Shown here: piece after piece, positions 36,842 to 46,193 of the stretch | Layout: every line of letters begins with the position of its first letter | How positions within the stretch are numbered: position 1 is the first letter of the stretch | NCBI GenBank assembly: GCA_027452145.1 | Contig: DAIDHB010000447.1 | Coordinates: 1-64,000 of the forward strand | Reading direction: 5' to 3' | Length of the DNA stretch: 64,000 nt | DNA from: Planctomycetales bacterium | GTDB taxonomy: Bacteria; Planctomycetota; Planctomycetia; Isosphaerales; Isosphaeraceae | Translations under genes and position numbers: made by a program | The notes under the pieces: model-generated | What the model saw: only the letters and a program-made list of their open reading frames with translations | The model's database searches: none | Told to the model about the DNA's origin: nothing

Positions 36842-39475
36842 TTAGGGATTCTGCCGCAAATGAACGGCAATTCCCGCGTCCTGCTCCGAGAAGAGACGCC
36901 CAACACGCTCGCGATGGCCGGCTACCCCGGCCGAACCCACCTGGCGGGTGGCCGCCACCATCTCCGACCCGGTGCGATCCTCGACCGCACCCGCAACCGC
37001 CCTGTCCGCGAGTGAACGGCCGCCGCGGTCGGGCCGCTCGACCTCGCGCAGCGGCAAGAGGGCGTTCGCCAGCGCGCCCAGTGCCGAGACGTTGTTGGTG
37101 ACGACCGACGCCATGATCCCGAAGCCCATCGTGAAGACGCCGACCATGTTGGTGACATTGGGCGTCACGATCATGGCCCAGCTCCGGTTCACGTTGCGAT
37201 CCAGGTCGCGCGCGACCTGCCTCAGGTCGACGATCCGCGCCAGGCCCCCTTCGAGGAAAACCACCTGCGCCGCGTCGGTGGCGAGCGTCGAGGCGCCACG
37301 GAGCGAGATCGACACGTCCGCCTTCTTGAGTGCGATCGAGTCGTTGATCCCGTCGCCGACGAAGCAGACCTTCTTCCCCTCCTGCTGGAGCCGCTCGACG
37401 TACTCGGCCTTGTCGGCCGGCAGCACCTGGGCGAAATAACGATCCATGCCCAGCGACTCGGCCAGCGCGCGGGTGGGCGCCTCGTGGTCGCCCGAGACGA
37501 TTGCGATGTGGCGGATGCCCGCCCCGCGCAGCGCGGCGATCACCTCGCGAGCTTCGGGCCGGATCGACGCCCGCAGCTCGATCGCCCCGGCGACCTGGCC
37601 ATCCACGGCGACCAGCACCGACGTATGCCCGTCGCGATCGGACTCCTCGAGGGCCGCCAGGATCTCGGGGCCGGGCGTGATCGCTTCCGAATCGAGGAAC
37701 CGCCGGCTGCCGATCCGCACCGAGTAGCCCAGGATTCGAACCGAGATCCCCCGGCCGACCTGGTAGTGCGTCGCGTCGGTGGGCAGGGGCAGCAGGCCCA
37801 GCTCGTCGGATTTCTGGAGGATCGCCAGCGCGATCGGGTGGTGGAACGTCCGCTCGGCGGCCGCCGCGAAGCCCAGCACCCGCTCGGGCGCCCAGCCCGG
37901 CGCACCGACGATCCGACCGACCTCCGGCTGCTCGCGGGTCAGCGTGCCGGTCTTGTCGAACAGGATCGTGTCCACCTGGCTCATCTGCTCGAGAGCCCGG
38001 CCGTCCTTCACCAGGATGCCCCGGCTGGCGCACAGGCTCAGCGAGCTGAGCATCGCCAGCGGTGCCGCCATCCGGATCGCCGTCCCCAGGTCGCTGTTGA
38101 GCACCGCCACGGCGCCGATGGGCCCCATCGTGGTCAGCGCCAGCGCGCCGACGCCCAGGGTCGGGATCACGGCGAGGTCCGCCAGCCGCTCCCCCTTGTG
38201 CTGCGCCGACATCCGGTAGCCGGCTGTGTCGCGGAGGATCCGCCCGATCCGCGCCGCGGCCGTCTCGCCGCCCGAGGTCTCCACCTCCACCCGCGCCTCG
38301 CCCGCGACCACCAAAGTTGAGGCAAACACGCGGTCGCCGATCCCTTTTTCGGCCGGCGACGACTCGCCGGTCAGCGCGTGCTGGTCGACCAGCGCCATCC
38401 CCTCGACCATCCGGCCGTCGACCGGCACGACCTCACCGGTGTGCACGAGGATCACGTCCCCCCGCTCGAGCTGATCCGTCGAAACCCGGATCTCGACGCC
38501 GTCGCGGCAGAGCCACGCGTGCCTCGGCTGCTTGCCGAACGCATCCAGCAACACCCGTTGCGATCGCTCGCGCGACTTCCGCACCAGCGTCCGGCCGAAG
38601 CTCAGGCACCAGCAGCAGACCGCGCCCGGGAAGATTGACATTGTCCCCAGGCAGCCGACCATCACCACCGAGTCCAGGAAATCGACCCCCAGCCGCCGCT
38701 CCTCCACGAGCACCCGGCGGGCTTCCATCAGCGTCGGTATCGAGGTATAGGCATAGAGGATCACAGCCGCCGGCAACAGCACCGGCGCCGCAAACTGCGC
38801 CGTGGCCGCCACCGGGATCGAGACGGTGCACAGAGGCAGGTGCAACTCGGGGGCATCGGGCCCGGCCGGCCGCTGGGCCTCGGCCAGCGCCTCGTCGAGG
38901 ATCTCGATGATCTCGTCCCTCGCGAGCCGCCGCGGGTCGAAATGCACCAGCACCGAGGCCGTCGTGGGGCTGGACGTGAACCGGTCGATCCCGTCCACAC
39001 CCATCAGCTCGCGCTCGATCGCCCGGCACAGCGCACCCTTGCGAAACAGGATCTCGTTCGCCAGGCGGATCCGGCCCGGCAGCTCCGACCGGACCTTCCA
39101 GCCCGTCGCGTGCGAGCCCTCGCGATGGTAGTGGACGACGCCTCGGTCGTCGCTCGCCGCCTTCGCTGGGGCGAAGCGGGTCGTCCCCGGCAGCCTGCGA
39201 GCGGCGGATTCGGGCGCGACGCCCCGATCCTCACTCAGCAGGCCCGCCAGCCGCCGCAGGACCAGCGGCAGGGCAAACGTCCGCGGGCAGTAGCTCAGGT
39301 CGGCCCGGGCACCGTCGCCGCCGGCAATCGCCACGCTCGAGATCACCTTGGAACGGAAGGCTCGCTCGATGAAATCACGACAGCCCAGTCCCTCCGGATC
39401 GGCGAAGAGACGCGGACTCTCCACGCGGATCACGCCCGGCGTCGGGTACGAGACGGAGATGTCGAGCCGGCTCAT
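36842..39475 (-). CDS. P-type ATPase of the heavy-metal (P1B) class, CPC motif replaced
   Basis: About 877 residues. Two weak HMA-like folds lie in the first 200. The core has TGES (369-372), the phosphorylation site DKTGTLT with D507, HP dipeptide at 546-547 in ERTFHHPIALAIL, and GDGIND (707-712): all marks of a P1B ATPase. The metal-binding CPC of the central helix is missing: the equivalent stretch is LNSDLGTAIRMAAP (459-472). Cysteine clusters sit instead in VCCWCLSFG (287-294) and LCASRG. The transported ion is therefore uncertain. Start: ATG 39475, with earlier ATGs at 39490 and 39517; none has a good ribosome-binding site. A TolC-like gene is divergent, suggesting export through the outer membrane. 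Confidence 0.85.
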   Translation of the reverse strand: MSRLDISVSYPTPGVIRVESPRLFADPEGLGCRDFIERAFRSKVISSVAIAGGDGARADLSYCPRTFALPLVLRRLAGLLSEDRGVAPESAARRLPGTTRFAPAKAASDDRGVVHYHREGSHATGWKVRSELPGRIRLANEILFRKGALCRAIERELMGVDGIDRFTSSPTTASVLVHFDPRRLARDEIIEILDEALAEAQRPAGPDAPELHLPLCTVSIPVAATAQFAAPVLLPAAVILYAYTSIPTLMEARRVLVEERRLGVDFLDSVVMVGCLGTMSIFPGAVCCWCLSFGRTLVRKSRERSQRVLLDAFGKQPRHAWLCRDGVEIRVSTDQLERGDVILVHTGEVVPVDGRMVEGMALVDQHALTGESSPAEKGIGDRVFASTLVVAGEARVEVETSGGETAAARIGRILRDTAGYRMSAQHKGERLADLAVIPTLGVGALALTTMGPIGAVAVLNSDLGTAIRMAAPLAMLSSLSLCASRGILVKDGRALEQMSQVDTILFDKTGTLTREQPEVGRIVGAPGWAPERVLGFAAAAERTFHHPIALAILQKSDELGLLPLPTDATHYQVGRGISVRILGYSVRIGSRRFLDSEAITPGPEILAALEESDRDGHTSVLVAVDGQVAGAIELRASIRPEAREVIAALRGAGIRHIAIVSGDHEAPTRALAESLGMDRYFAQVLPADKAEYVERLQQEGKKVCFVGDGINDSIALKKADVSISLRGASTLATDAAQVVFLEGGLARIVDLRQVARDLDRNVNRSWAMIVTPNVTNMVGVFTMGFGIMASVVTNNVSALGALANALLPLREVERPDRGGRSLADRAVAGAVEDRTGSEMVAATRQVGSAGVAGHRERVGRLFSEQDAGIAVHLRQNP

Positions 39476-39896
39476 GGGCGAGGAACTCATGAAGGTCGAT
39501 CGAGCAAGAAGGCTCATCCCGAGCGGCGGTGTCGGTTCACGACGTGGGGCTGCGGACGGGCGAATCCGACCGGAAGAATCGTTGAAATCGGTCGGGCGAT
39601 ATGGTCCGCCGGCCCGATCTTCGAGATACCCCTCTTCATAACATACACGCTGAACGCCTCCTGCCGCGCCGTCAATCGCCGTTTCGTCCGGGTTTTCCGG
39701 TAATTGGGATGAAGCCGACCGTGCCGGGATGCCGATCACCGATCCCGGGCGCCTCGCGGTCGTCGATCCCCCGCGCTGCGCCCCCGGGACAGCGGAAGGT
39801 GGAAAAAAAGGATCGAGCGGCCCGGCCCGCGACGAATCGAGGGAGCGGTCGGGTGCCCGTGTTTCGGGCCTGCCTCCCCCGGGAAGGATGCCCGGG
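39476..39896. other. Divergent gap between the ATPase and TolC-like genes
   Basis: About 420 bp between divergent starts, so it should hold both promoters and any shared operator. An AT-richer patch at about 39600-39660 (ATAACATACACGCTGAACG) looks promoter-like on the minus strand, but I see no good -35/-10 pair. No palindromic operator was recognised. Confidence 0.4.
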
Positions 39897-41648
39897 ATGC
39901 GCGCGGCATCGATAATCCGGACGATCCTCGCGGTCGCCGCGATGGGGACGGCGCTGGGTCCCGGCGTCCGGGCGGTCCGCGCGCAGGTCACGCTCGCCGA
40001 CGACATCATCATGGCCGCGCAGGGTAAGGAGAACGCCGGCAAGGCCCGGGACCGGCAATCGCCGCTGAACAACCGCCAGCCGGCCCGGCCGGACAGCCAC
40101 TACGGCCACAGCCCCGGCCGCACCGACATCATCCTCGGCGCCGACCCGAACCGCCGTTTGACCCCGCTCCGCCGGCCATCAGCCGCGCTGGGCGCGGCCG
40201 TTGTGATTCCCCTGCCCCAGCGCGGACCGATCGGCCGAGGCCACGGGGTGGCGCCGATGATCGCGCGGATGCCAGCCTCCGGAGACCAGGCCGGCGAGCG
40301 CCCTCGTGCAGAGTCGCGGTCAGGCGTCGGCGCCGAAGCGGGCCGGGGCCAGGATCCGCGCCCCGGCCCCGGTCCCGGACGACGCCCCGTCGAGCCGCCC
40401 GACGAGGAAGACCCCGACGAGCCCGACGACGACGGGCCCGCTGAAGGGCTCACCCTCGACGCGGCCATCGACCGCCTGGTCCACTGCAATCGCGAGCTCC
40501 ATACCAAATTCCTCGAGCTGCCCCAGGCCCAGGCCGACATCCTCTCCGCCGGGCTGCGCGAGAACCCCCTGCTCTTCTACTCGTCCGATAGCGTCCCTTA
40601 TGGCTCATACTCGCGCCAGCGGCCCGCCAGCATCGACCACGGTATCAGCCTGGTCTTCCCGGTCGACTACACCCACAAACGGCAGGCGCGCGTCGCGGTC
40701 GCCACCCGGGAAAAGCAGGTCCTCGAGGCGCAGTACCGCGACGCCGTCCGGCTGGCGATCGACGATCTGTATGGCGCCTTCGTCGAGGCGCTGATCGCCC
40801 GCCAGGCGACGCAAGGCGCCAGGCGCGGCCAGGCGCGGATCGTCGCGATCCTCCGGCAGGCCCAGGCCCGCCCGCGGCGCTCCGACGCCGAGGACGACCT
40901 CATCGACGATATGATCATCGAGCGGGACATCATGGCGATGGCCGTCGGTGATGCCGAGGATCGCGAGCTCCGCGCCCGCCGCCGCCTGGGCAGGCTGCTG
41001 GACCTCACCCCGCAGGAGGCCGAGCACCTCGAGCTGCACGGCTCGCTCCGCGCGGCCAGGGTCGCGCTCCCATCCCGCGACGAGCTGATCCAGATCGCGC
41101 TGCACCATCGCCCGGACCTGGCCGCGTATCGCCTCGGCGTCGAGCGATCGCGCGCCGAGCTGCACCAGGAGCGGGCCGAGCGGCTCTCCGATATGTACCT
41201 GCTGTATACCCCGTTCGAGTATCGCGACAATTCCCCGGTCGGGGCGCAGAGCGCCGTCGGCTGGGGCGCGGGACTGTTCGTCTCGCTGCCGATCTTCGAC
41301 CGCAACCAGGGGAACATCCTCCGAGCCCGGATCGCCGTCGACCAGAGCCACAACGAGGCCGCGGCCCGCCAGCGCGAGGTGATCGGCGAGGTCCTCCAGG
41401 CCGTCCACGACTACGAGGGCACGCTCGCCGACGCCGGGCGGCTGGAGTCGGAGACCCTGCCCGCCGTCCGCCGCAAACGCGAGCGTGCCCGCGCCCGCCT
41501 CGCCCGCGGCGAGATCTCGCCGGCTGCCTTCCTCGACGTCCAGCGCGACACCACGGCGATCGTCCGCTACCACCGCGAGATCCTCGCCCGCCACCGGCAC
41601 AACACGCTGCGAATCAACACGGTCCTGGGGATGCGGCTGCTTCCCTGA
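39897..41648 (+). CDS. TolC-family outer-membrane channel protein
   Basis: About 583 residues. Signal peptide at the start (ASIIRTILAVAAMGTALGPG), a long Pro/Arg/Asp-rich linker (about 60-180, including an acidic EEDPDEPDDDGPAE patch), then the TolC/CzcC fold: LTLDAAIDRLVHCNRELHTK and DELIQIALHHRPDLAAYRLG are the two repeats, followed by long helices and the strand VGWGAGLFVSLPIFDRNQGN. Such proteins form the outer channel of efflux pumps. The start was chosen between ATG 39888 and ATG 39897, as GGAAGG lies about 9 nt before the second. It is divergent from the ATPase, which suggests a joint metal or drug efflux role. Confidence 0.88.
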   Translation: MRAASIIRTILAVAAMGTALGPGVRAVRAQVTLADDIIMAAQGKENAGKARDRQSPLNNRQPARPDSHYGHSPGRTDIILGADPNRRLTPLRRPSAALGAAVVIPLPQRGPIGRGHGVAPMIARMPASGDQAGERPRAESRSGVGAEAGRGQDPRPGPGPGRRPVEPPDEEDPDEPDDDGPAEGLTLDAAIDRLVHCNRELHTKFLELPQAQADILSAGLRENPLLFYSSDSVPYGSYSRQRPASIDHGISLVFPVDYTHKRQARVAVATREKQVLEAQYRDAVRLAIDDLYGAFVEALIARQATQGARRGQARIVAILRQAQARPRRSDAEDDLIDDMIIERDIMAMAVGDAEDRELRARRRLGRLLDLTPQEAEHLELHGSLRAARVALPSRDELIQIALHHRPDLAAYRLGVERSRAELHQERAERLSDMYLLYTPFEYRDNSPVGAQSAVGWGAGLFVSLPIFDRNQGNILRARIAVDQSHNEAAARQREVIGEVLQAVHDYEGTLADAGRLESETLPAVRRKRERARARLARGEISPAAFLDVQRDTTAIVRYHREILARHRHNTLRINTVLGMRLLP

Positions 41649-41702
41649 CGACGGCGAGTGAGTGACCGATCGGGCAATCGTGACGGGTTGCCACCATTCT
41701 GC

Positions 41703-41708
41703 TACAAT
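41703..41708 (+). promoter_or_regulatory. Possible -10 of the Uma2 gene
   Basis: TACAAT at 41703-41708, with a weak -35 GTGACG at 41680-41685 (17-nt spacer). It lies 53 nt before the start of the frameshifted Uma2 gene. Confidence 0.35.
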
Positions 41709-41760
41709 CGAGGTGTGCCGGTTGCTTGCCTCCTCCCATCGCGGACCGGAGGTCCCACGG

Positions 41761-42679
41761 ATGAGTCTCGACTCGACGCGCCCGTCCGGCCCGACGAGCG
41801 CCGACGATCCTGACCCGTTCCGCTTCGGCTGGCGATATATCACGACTCGCCACGCGGATGGAACCGAGACAATGGACGAGGTGCCGCTCACCGAGGAGGA
41901 TGTCCTCTTCCCCGAGGAAGGCGATGTCGTCCCTCATACTTACCTTCACGGAGGCGACCTCTCCTACCTCAAGCGGGTGTTCAATGCCCGCCTGGCGTGC
42001 GTCCCGCGCGCGACGGCCGTCGCCGACTGCCGCGTCGACTGGGGCGTGCGGGGCCTCCGCCCGATGGGCCCGGACATTGCCGTGTTCTTCGACGTCGCCC
42101 GCCGCAAGGACTGGGCGACGCCCGACGTGGCCGCCGAGCGCGCCCGGGTCGGCCCGGTGGTCGAGGTGACCTCGCCGTCGACTCGAGACAACGACCTGGA
42201 TCGCAAGCCCGAGCTGTACGAACGCGCCGGGGTGCCGCTGTACGTGATCGCCGACGCGACCGAGGCCGGGCCGGGCCGCCGCCGGGCTGCGATTGTTCGC
42301 CTATCGCCGCGAGCCGGGCGGCTATCGTCGCGTCGAGCCCGACGCCCGGGGCCGGATCTGGATCGAGGCGGTCGGGCTGTGGCTGGGCGTCGTGCGCGAC
42401 GAGGAGATGGACTGCGACCGGCTGGCCTGCTACGACGGCGAGACCGGCGAGGAGGTCGGCGACTACCAGGCCCTCACCCTGGCGCTCGAGGAGGCGATGG
42501 CCGAGCGTACCAGGGCCGTCGAACAAGCGCAGGCCGAGCTGGAGGCACGCCGCCAGGCCGAGACCCGCGCCGAGGCCGAGACCCGCCGCGCCCGCGCCGA
42601 GGCCGACGCGCGATCCCTGGCCGAGGCCAAGATTCGCGAGCTGGAAGAGACCCTCCGCCGGCTCGGCCAGGGTTCCTGA
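41761..42679 (+). pseudogene. Uma2 (DUF820) protein with coiled-coil tail, frameshifted
   Basis: The first frame starts at ATG 41761 (GGAGGT at 41747) and encodes a Uma2 fold to about 42260: GPDIAVFFDV and VVEVTSPSTRDNDLDRKPEL carry the acidic and lysine residues of the active-site strand. The natural continuation, LRLFAYRREPGGYRRVEPDA then GRIWIEAVGLWLGVV and a Glu/Ala/Arg coiled coil, lies in a different frame that ends at the TGA at 42679. A one-base change in the GC-run at about 42262-42291 would join them. Either the gene is broken or the assembly has an indel. Together they would give about 306 residues. Confidence 0.75.
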
Positions 42680-43096
42680 GTCAATCGCCGTCTCGTCGAG
42701 CGCTCCACGGCGATTCCATGCCTGACGCCCCGGTCCCATCCGAACGACCTGGCCGTCGGCGGTCCCGGCCGCCCAGCGAATCGCACGAGCGACGAGCGAG
42801 GTTCGCTCCCGGTCGCCCTTGCATTCCCCGGCGATCGGGGTATCATTCCGCGTCGCGGCGATCCACGTCCTCCTGCGGGTCTTGCCCTTCTCTTCCGCGG
42901 GGTCGCCTTGCATCCGTGCCGTCCGGGGCGGCGATCGCATCGCCGGGCCGGGAAAATGCGCGAGGGGAGCGAGTTCCGAAGTCCCCTGGTGGCCGGAAGG
43001 GCCGCCGACCGTCCGACCCTTTTCTCATCATTCGGCGCCGCGGTTGATTCCGTCCGCGGCGGTCGGCCAATCTCCAGGGATGGAGACGTTCAGATC
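42680..43096. other. Non-coding gap before the PpiC lipoprotein
   Basis: About 417 bp with no gene. A possible promoter is TTGCAT (42819) with TATCAT (42841-42846) at 16-nt spacing; the -10 is good, the -35 weak. That would leave a leader of about 245 nt. The rest is GC-rich and low in structure. Confidence 0.4.
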
Positions 43097-45799
43097 ATGA
43101 AACGCCAATTCGTCGTCGGCGTGATGGGCCTCGCGCTCACCGGGTGCGCCCATTTCCGCTCGGACGCCCCGAAGGGCCCTGGGCAGAAGAATCCGCCCGA
43201 GCCGATCAGCATGAAGCCGGTCCCGTCGATCTACGAGACGATCAACCGGGGCACGGGCAATGCCGCCATCGCCCAGAGCACGCTCGGCAACCCGAACGAT
43301 CCGCGCTGGGCCGGTCAGGCCCCGCCTCCGGGCGCGGGCGGTCCAGCCTCCACAAACCCCGCGCAGCCGTCGCCCGCGATGCAGCCGGGCCAGATGGCTG
43401 ACGCCGGCGCACCGGCCGGCCCAGCGGCCGCCGGCGCACCGGCCGGCCCCACCGGCAACTGGTCGGGCCCCACGGCGGCGACGACCCCTTCGCCAATGGC
43501 CTCGTCCCGACCGGCGGCCCCCGCGCCCCGGACGTGGGCCGATCCGTCCCCCAGTCCCGGCAACGGCGGCGGGCCTGAAGAGTCCGTCACCATGCCCGCG
43601 GGCGACCTGAAGGCCGCCGCCGCGGCCGCGGGAACCTCGCCCGGAGCGGGTCCGGAAATCGCCGCAAACCCGAACCCCGCCGCCGCGGTGAACCCCGCCG
43701 ATCCGGTTGTGACTCCGAGCGAGCCGGCGAACGCCGCGAGCCCGGGCGATCCCGCGATGTCCGCCATGGGACCGGCGCCCGCCACGGCCGGCCCCGGTAA
43801 CCCGGCGATGACCGCGAGCGAGCCGGCGAACGCCCCGACGGATCCGCCGATCGGCGCCAAGGACGTGCCCCCGGCCCTGAGGATCCCGACGAGCCTGGCC
43901 CGGCCCGGCGGACCAATGCCCGAGATGCTCGCGCGGCCCGGCGGCCTGCCCGGCGCGGCCGGCGCTCCGACGGCCGCCGGAGAAACCCCGTCCCAGGGCC
44001 TGCCCAACCCGGCTGCCTCCGTTTCCGCCTCAGCGACGCCCGCCGGACCGCCCCCGGCCGATCCGGCCTCCCCGACCCTCGGCGGCGAGCCCGGCGGGCT
44101 CCCATCTGTGGGCGAACCGCCCGCCGTGATCGCCGGCCCGGGCACCAATCCAGCGCCGGCGGATGCGGCGGTCAGCCCGTCCTCCGGCGCCGCCACGAAA
44201 CCCGCCGCGGCCGCCCCGCCGCCGACCGGCGACCCGCTCCTCGGGCCCAACCCGGAGCTGATGCCCGAGCTCCCGCCGTTGCCGGATTCTCTCCCCGGCG
44301 GTGCGAAGCCCGCCGCGGCGAAACCGGCTGCCGCCGCCCGGGCGCCCGCGGCCGCGAAGACCGCCGCACCGACGACGGCGCCCGTCGGTTCGTCGGCCCC
44401 GGCGCTTGACGCGCCGCCGCTCTCACCGTCCACCGATCCGGCCGGCGCGCCGCCGACACTCGACCCTCCCGCCGCCGGTCCGGCAGCGGGCGAAGCCTCG
44501 CCCTCATCGGAGTCTCCGCCGGCGCTGGCACCCGCCGGCGAGCCTCCGTCGCTCGGGCCGCCCTCGGCCTCGAATGAACCGGCCCCGGCCGACCCGACGG
44601 CCGGCAACCGCCTCGCCGGACTGCCGCCGCTCGAGCCGGTACCGGGCGCCGAGTCCGGTCCGACTCGCGCCGTCGCCGCCGTCCAGCGGGCGGTCGCGTC
44701 GAACTCCTCCGGCATCCCGGTCCGGCGCGCCTCGGCGCGCCGCGACGTCCAGGTCCTGCGAACCTCGGCGCCGGCATCCGGCGAGTCCACCGAGCCGACG
44801 CCCGCCTCCCGGTCCCGTCAGGACGCCGGCCTCGCCCTGCGGACGCGAGCCTCTCGATCGAAGCAGGACGCCGGCTTCCCCGTCGCGCGGGTCCACGACG
44901 AGGTGATCACCTGGAACGACCTCCAGTCCTATGTCCAGGATTTCCTGGCCTCCCGCCATTACACCATCGCCAACGTCCCGCCCGAACAACGGCTCCCCTT
45001 CTACCGCACGCGGCTCGAGGAGATGATCGATCAGACCTTGCTGATCCAGGAAGCCAAGCACATCCTCAAGGATCCCAAGCATTTCGATCAGTTCACCAGG
45101 GAGGTGGACCGCATCTGGAAGGAGCACGAGCTGCTGCAACTTCAGAACCAGTACCACGCCAGCAACGAGCAGAAGCTGCGCGAGAAGCTCAAGGAACAGG
45201 GCCAGTCGCTCGACGTCCACTACAAGGCATTCCGACGCGCCGCGATGGCCGAGAACTTCCTCTATGCCAAGCTGAAGAACAAGGTCAAGGTCGACCTCCC
45301 CGAGGTGCGCAAGTACTACGTCGAGCATCTCCGGGACCCGAAATTCAACCGGCCCGCCGCCATCGTCTGGCACGAGATCGTCATCGACGCCGCGAAGTAC
45401 CCCAACCGCGGCGAGGCTCGGCACAAGATCGAGGCGATCCGCGCCGAACTCCTCCGGGGCACCAGCTTCGAGCAACTCGCCAGGACCCAGAGCGACGGGC
45501 CGTCCAGCTCACGCGAGAAAGGCGGTCTGATGGAGACCTCGCCCGGTTCGTATGGCGTGCAGGCTGTCAACGCCGCCCTCGGATCGCTGCCGATCGGACA
45601 GGTCAGCGACGTCCTGGAGGGACCCGACAGCCTCCACATCATCCGCGTCGACGGCCGGCGCCCCGAAGGCCCGGCGCCATTCGAGGAGGTCTATGACGAG
45701 ATCCGCACCAAGCTGCTCAACAAGAAGGGTGAGTCCGAACGTGCGGCCTTCATGGCCAGGATCCGCCGCGAGAACCCCGCGGAAATCTTCCTGAAGTAG
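43097..45799 (+). CDS. Lipoprotein peptidylprolyl isomerase (PpiC/SurA type) with long disordered linker
   Basis: 900 residues. The signal ends in lipobox LTGC (Cys17), so the mature protein is lipid-anchored on the periplasmic side. Residues about 60-590 are an Ala/Pro/Gly-rich disordered linker. A SurA-like chaperone core at about 590-750 (VHDEVITWNDLQSYVQDFL, LEEMIDQTLLIQEAKHIL) leads to a parvulin PPIase domain at about 755-870 (GTSFEQLARTQSDGPSSSREKGGLME is split by its Gly-rich loop; PIGQVSDVLEGPDSLHIIRV). It should help fold outer-membrane or secreted proteins. ATG 43097 has no strong ribosome-binding site. Confidence 0.9.
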   Translation: MKRQFVVGVMGLALTGCAHFRSDAPKGPGQKNPPEPISMKPVPSIYETINRGTGNAAIAQSTLGNPNDPRWAGQAPPPGAGGPASTNPAQPSPAMQPGQMADAGAPAGPAAAGAPAGPTGNWSGPTAATTPSPMASSRPAAPAPRTWADPSPSPGNGGGPEESVTMPAGDLKAAAAAAGTSPGAGPEIAANPNPAAAVNPADPVVTPSEPANAASPGDPAMSAMGPAPATAGPGNPAMTASEPANAPTDPPIGAKDVPPALRIPTSLARPGGPMPEMLARPGGLPGAAGAPTAAGETPSQGLPNPAASVSASATPAGPPPADPASPTLGGEPGGLPSVGEPPAVIAGPGTNPAPADAAVSPSSGAATKPAAAAPPPTGDPLLGPNPELMPELPPLPDSLPGGAKPAAAKPAAAARAPAAAKTAAPTTAPVGSSAPALDAPPLSPSTDPAGAPPTLDPPAAGPAAGEASPSSESPPALAPAGEPPSLGPPSASNEPAPADPTAGNRLAGLPPLEPVPGAESGPTRAVAAVQRAVASNSSGIPVRRASARRDVQVLRTSAPASGESTEPTPASRSRQDAGLALRTRASRSKQDAGFPVARVHDEVITWNDLQSYVQDFLASRHYTIANVPPEQRLPFYRTRLEEMIDQTLLIQEAKHILKDPKHFDQFTREVDRIWKEHELLQLQNQYHASNEQKLREKLKEQGQSLDVHYKAFRRAAMAENFLYAKLKNKVKVDLPEVRKYYVEHLRDPKFNRPAAIVWHEIVIDAAKYPNRGEARHKIEAIRAELLRGTSFEQLARTQSDGPSSSREKGGLMETSPGSYGVQAVNAALGSLPIGQVSDVLEGPDSLHIIRVDGRRPEGPAPFEEVYDEIRTKLLNKKGESERAAFMARIRRENPAEIFLK

Positions 45800-46018
45800 C
45801 CATAACCTGCCGGCGCAAACCCACCTCCCAGACCCATCCCCGGCTTCCTCCCGAGGTTCTCTCCTCGCCTCACTCCACCCCGCCCCAACGTCACTCCCGA
45901 TCGGCCTCGATGCCACGACGGGTGTATCCCCACGCTCTTCACCACGGCGCTTTGAGTCGGGATAAATCTCGGGCCGAAAGAGATCCCGAATCGACCGACA
46001 AAAATCCGAGGTGGAGCC
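45800..46018. other. Non-coding gap after the PpiC gene
   Basis: About 220 bp. It holds a pyrimidine-rich tract at about 45820-45900 and nothing recognised as a gene. A promoter begins at its right end, so this gap separates two transcription units. Confidence 0.5.
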
Positions 46019-46046
46019 TTGACAATGCCCCCAATCCGGATATTCT
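46019..46046 (+). promoter_or_regulatory. Near-consensus sigma-70 promoter
   Basis: TTGACA (46019-46024), 16-nt spacer, TATTCT (46041-46046): a perfect -35 and 5 of 6 in the -10. It is 148 nt upstream of the next start codon, and a strong terminator stands between. Confidence 0.75.
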
Positions 46047-46052
46047 GGGGGT

Positions 46053-46172
46053 GTCGGTAGTGAAGCTTGTGAGAAGCCTCTCCTCCGGCCGGGGTGTCTA
46101 CCCCGTTCATATTCGGCCTCTTCTCTGTTCCGGCCCCGTCGATCCGTAGCAATACGGGTCGGCGGGGTTTTT
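46053..46172 (+). ncRNA. Candidate small RNA or attenuator leader
   Basis: From the expected start near 46053 the RNA of about 120 nt would fold as an outer pairing GAGAAG (46071-46076) with CTTCTC (46120-46125), enclosing a hairpin CGGGG-TGTCTA-CCCCG (46090-46105), then the terminator hairpin at 46134-46167. No open frame in it looks real. CGGGG (90-94) could alternatively pair with CCCCG (134-138) and undo the terminator, so an attenuation switch for the downstream gene is as likely as a free sRNA. I recognise no family: it is not SRP, 6S or tmRNA by their known conserved sequences. Confidence 0.55.
46134..46172 (+). terminator. Intrinsic terminator with 14-bp stem
   Basis: CCCCGTCGATCCGT (46134-46147) pairs with ATACGGGTCGGCGGGG-region bases 46154-46167 over 14 continuous pairs (two G-T wobbles), loop AGCAAT, followed by TTTTT. 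This is the best terminator in the window. It sits only 22 nt before a start codon. Confidence 0.85.
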
Positions 46173-46193
46173 CATTGGATTTGAGCTGATCCC

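Noticed and set aside
43315-44790. A 491-codon minus frame opposite the PpiC linker
   Set aside because: Gly/Ala/Pro-rich complement of a low-complexity coding stretch, without start signals.
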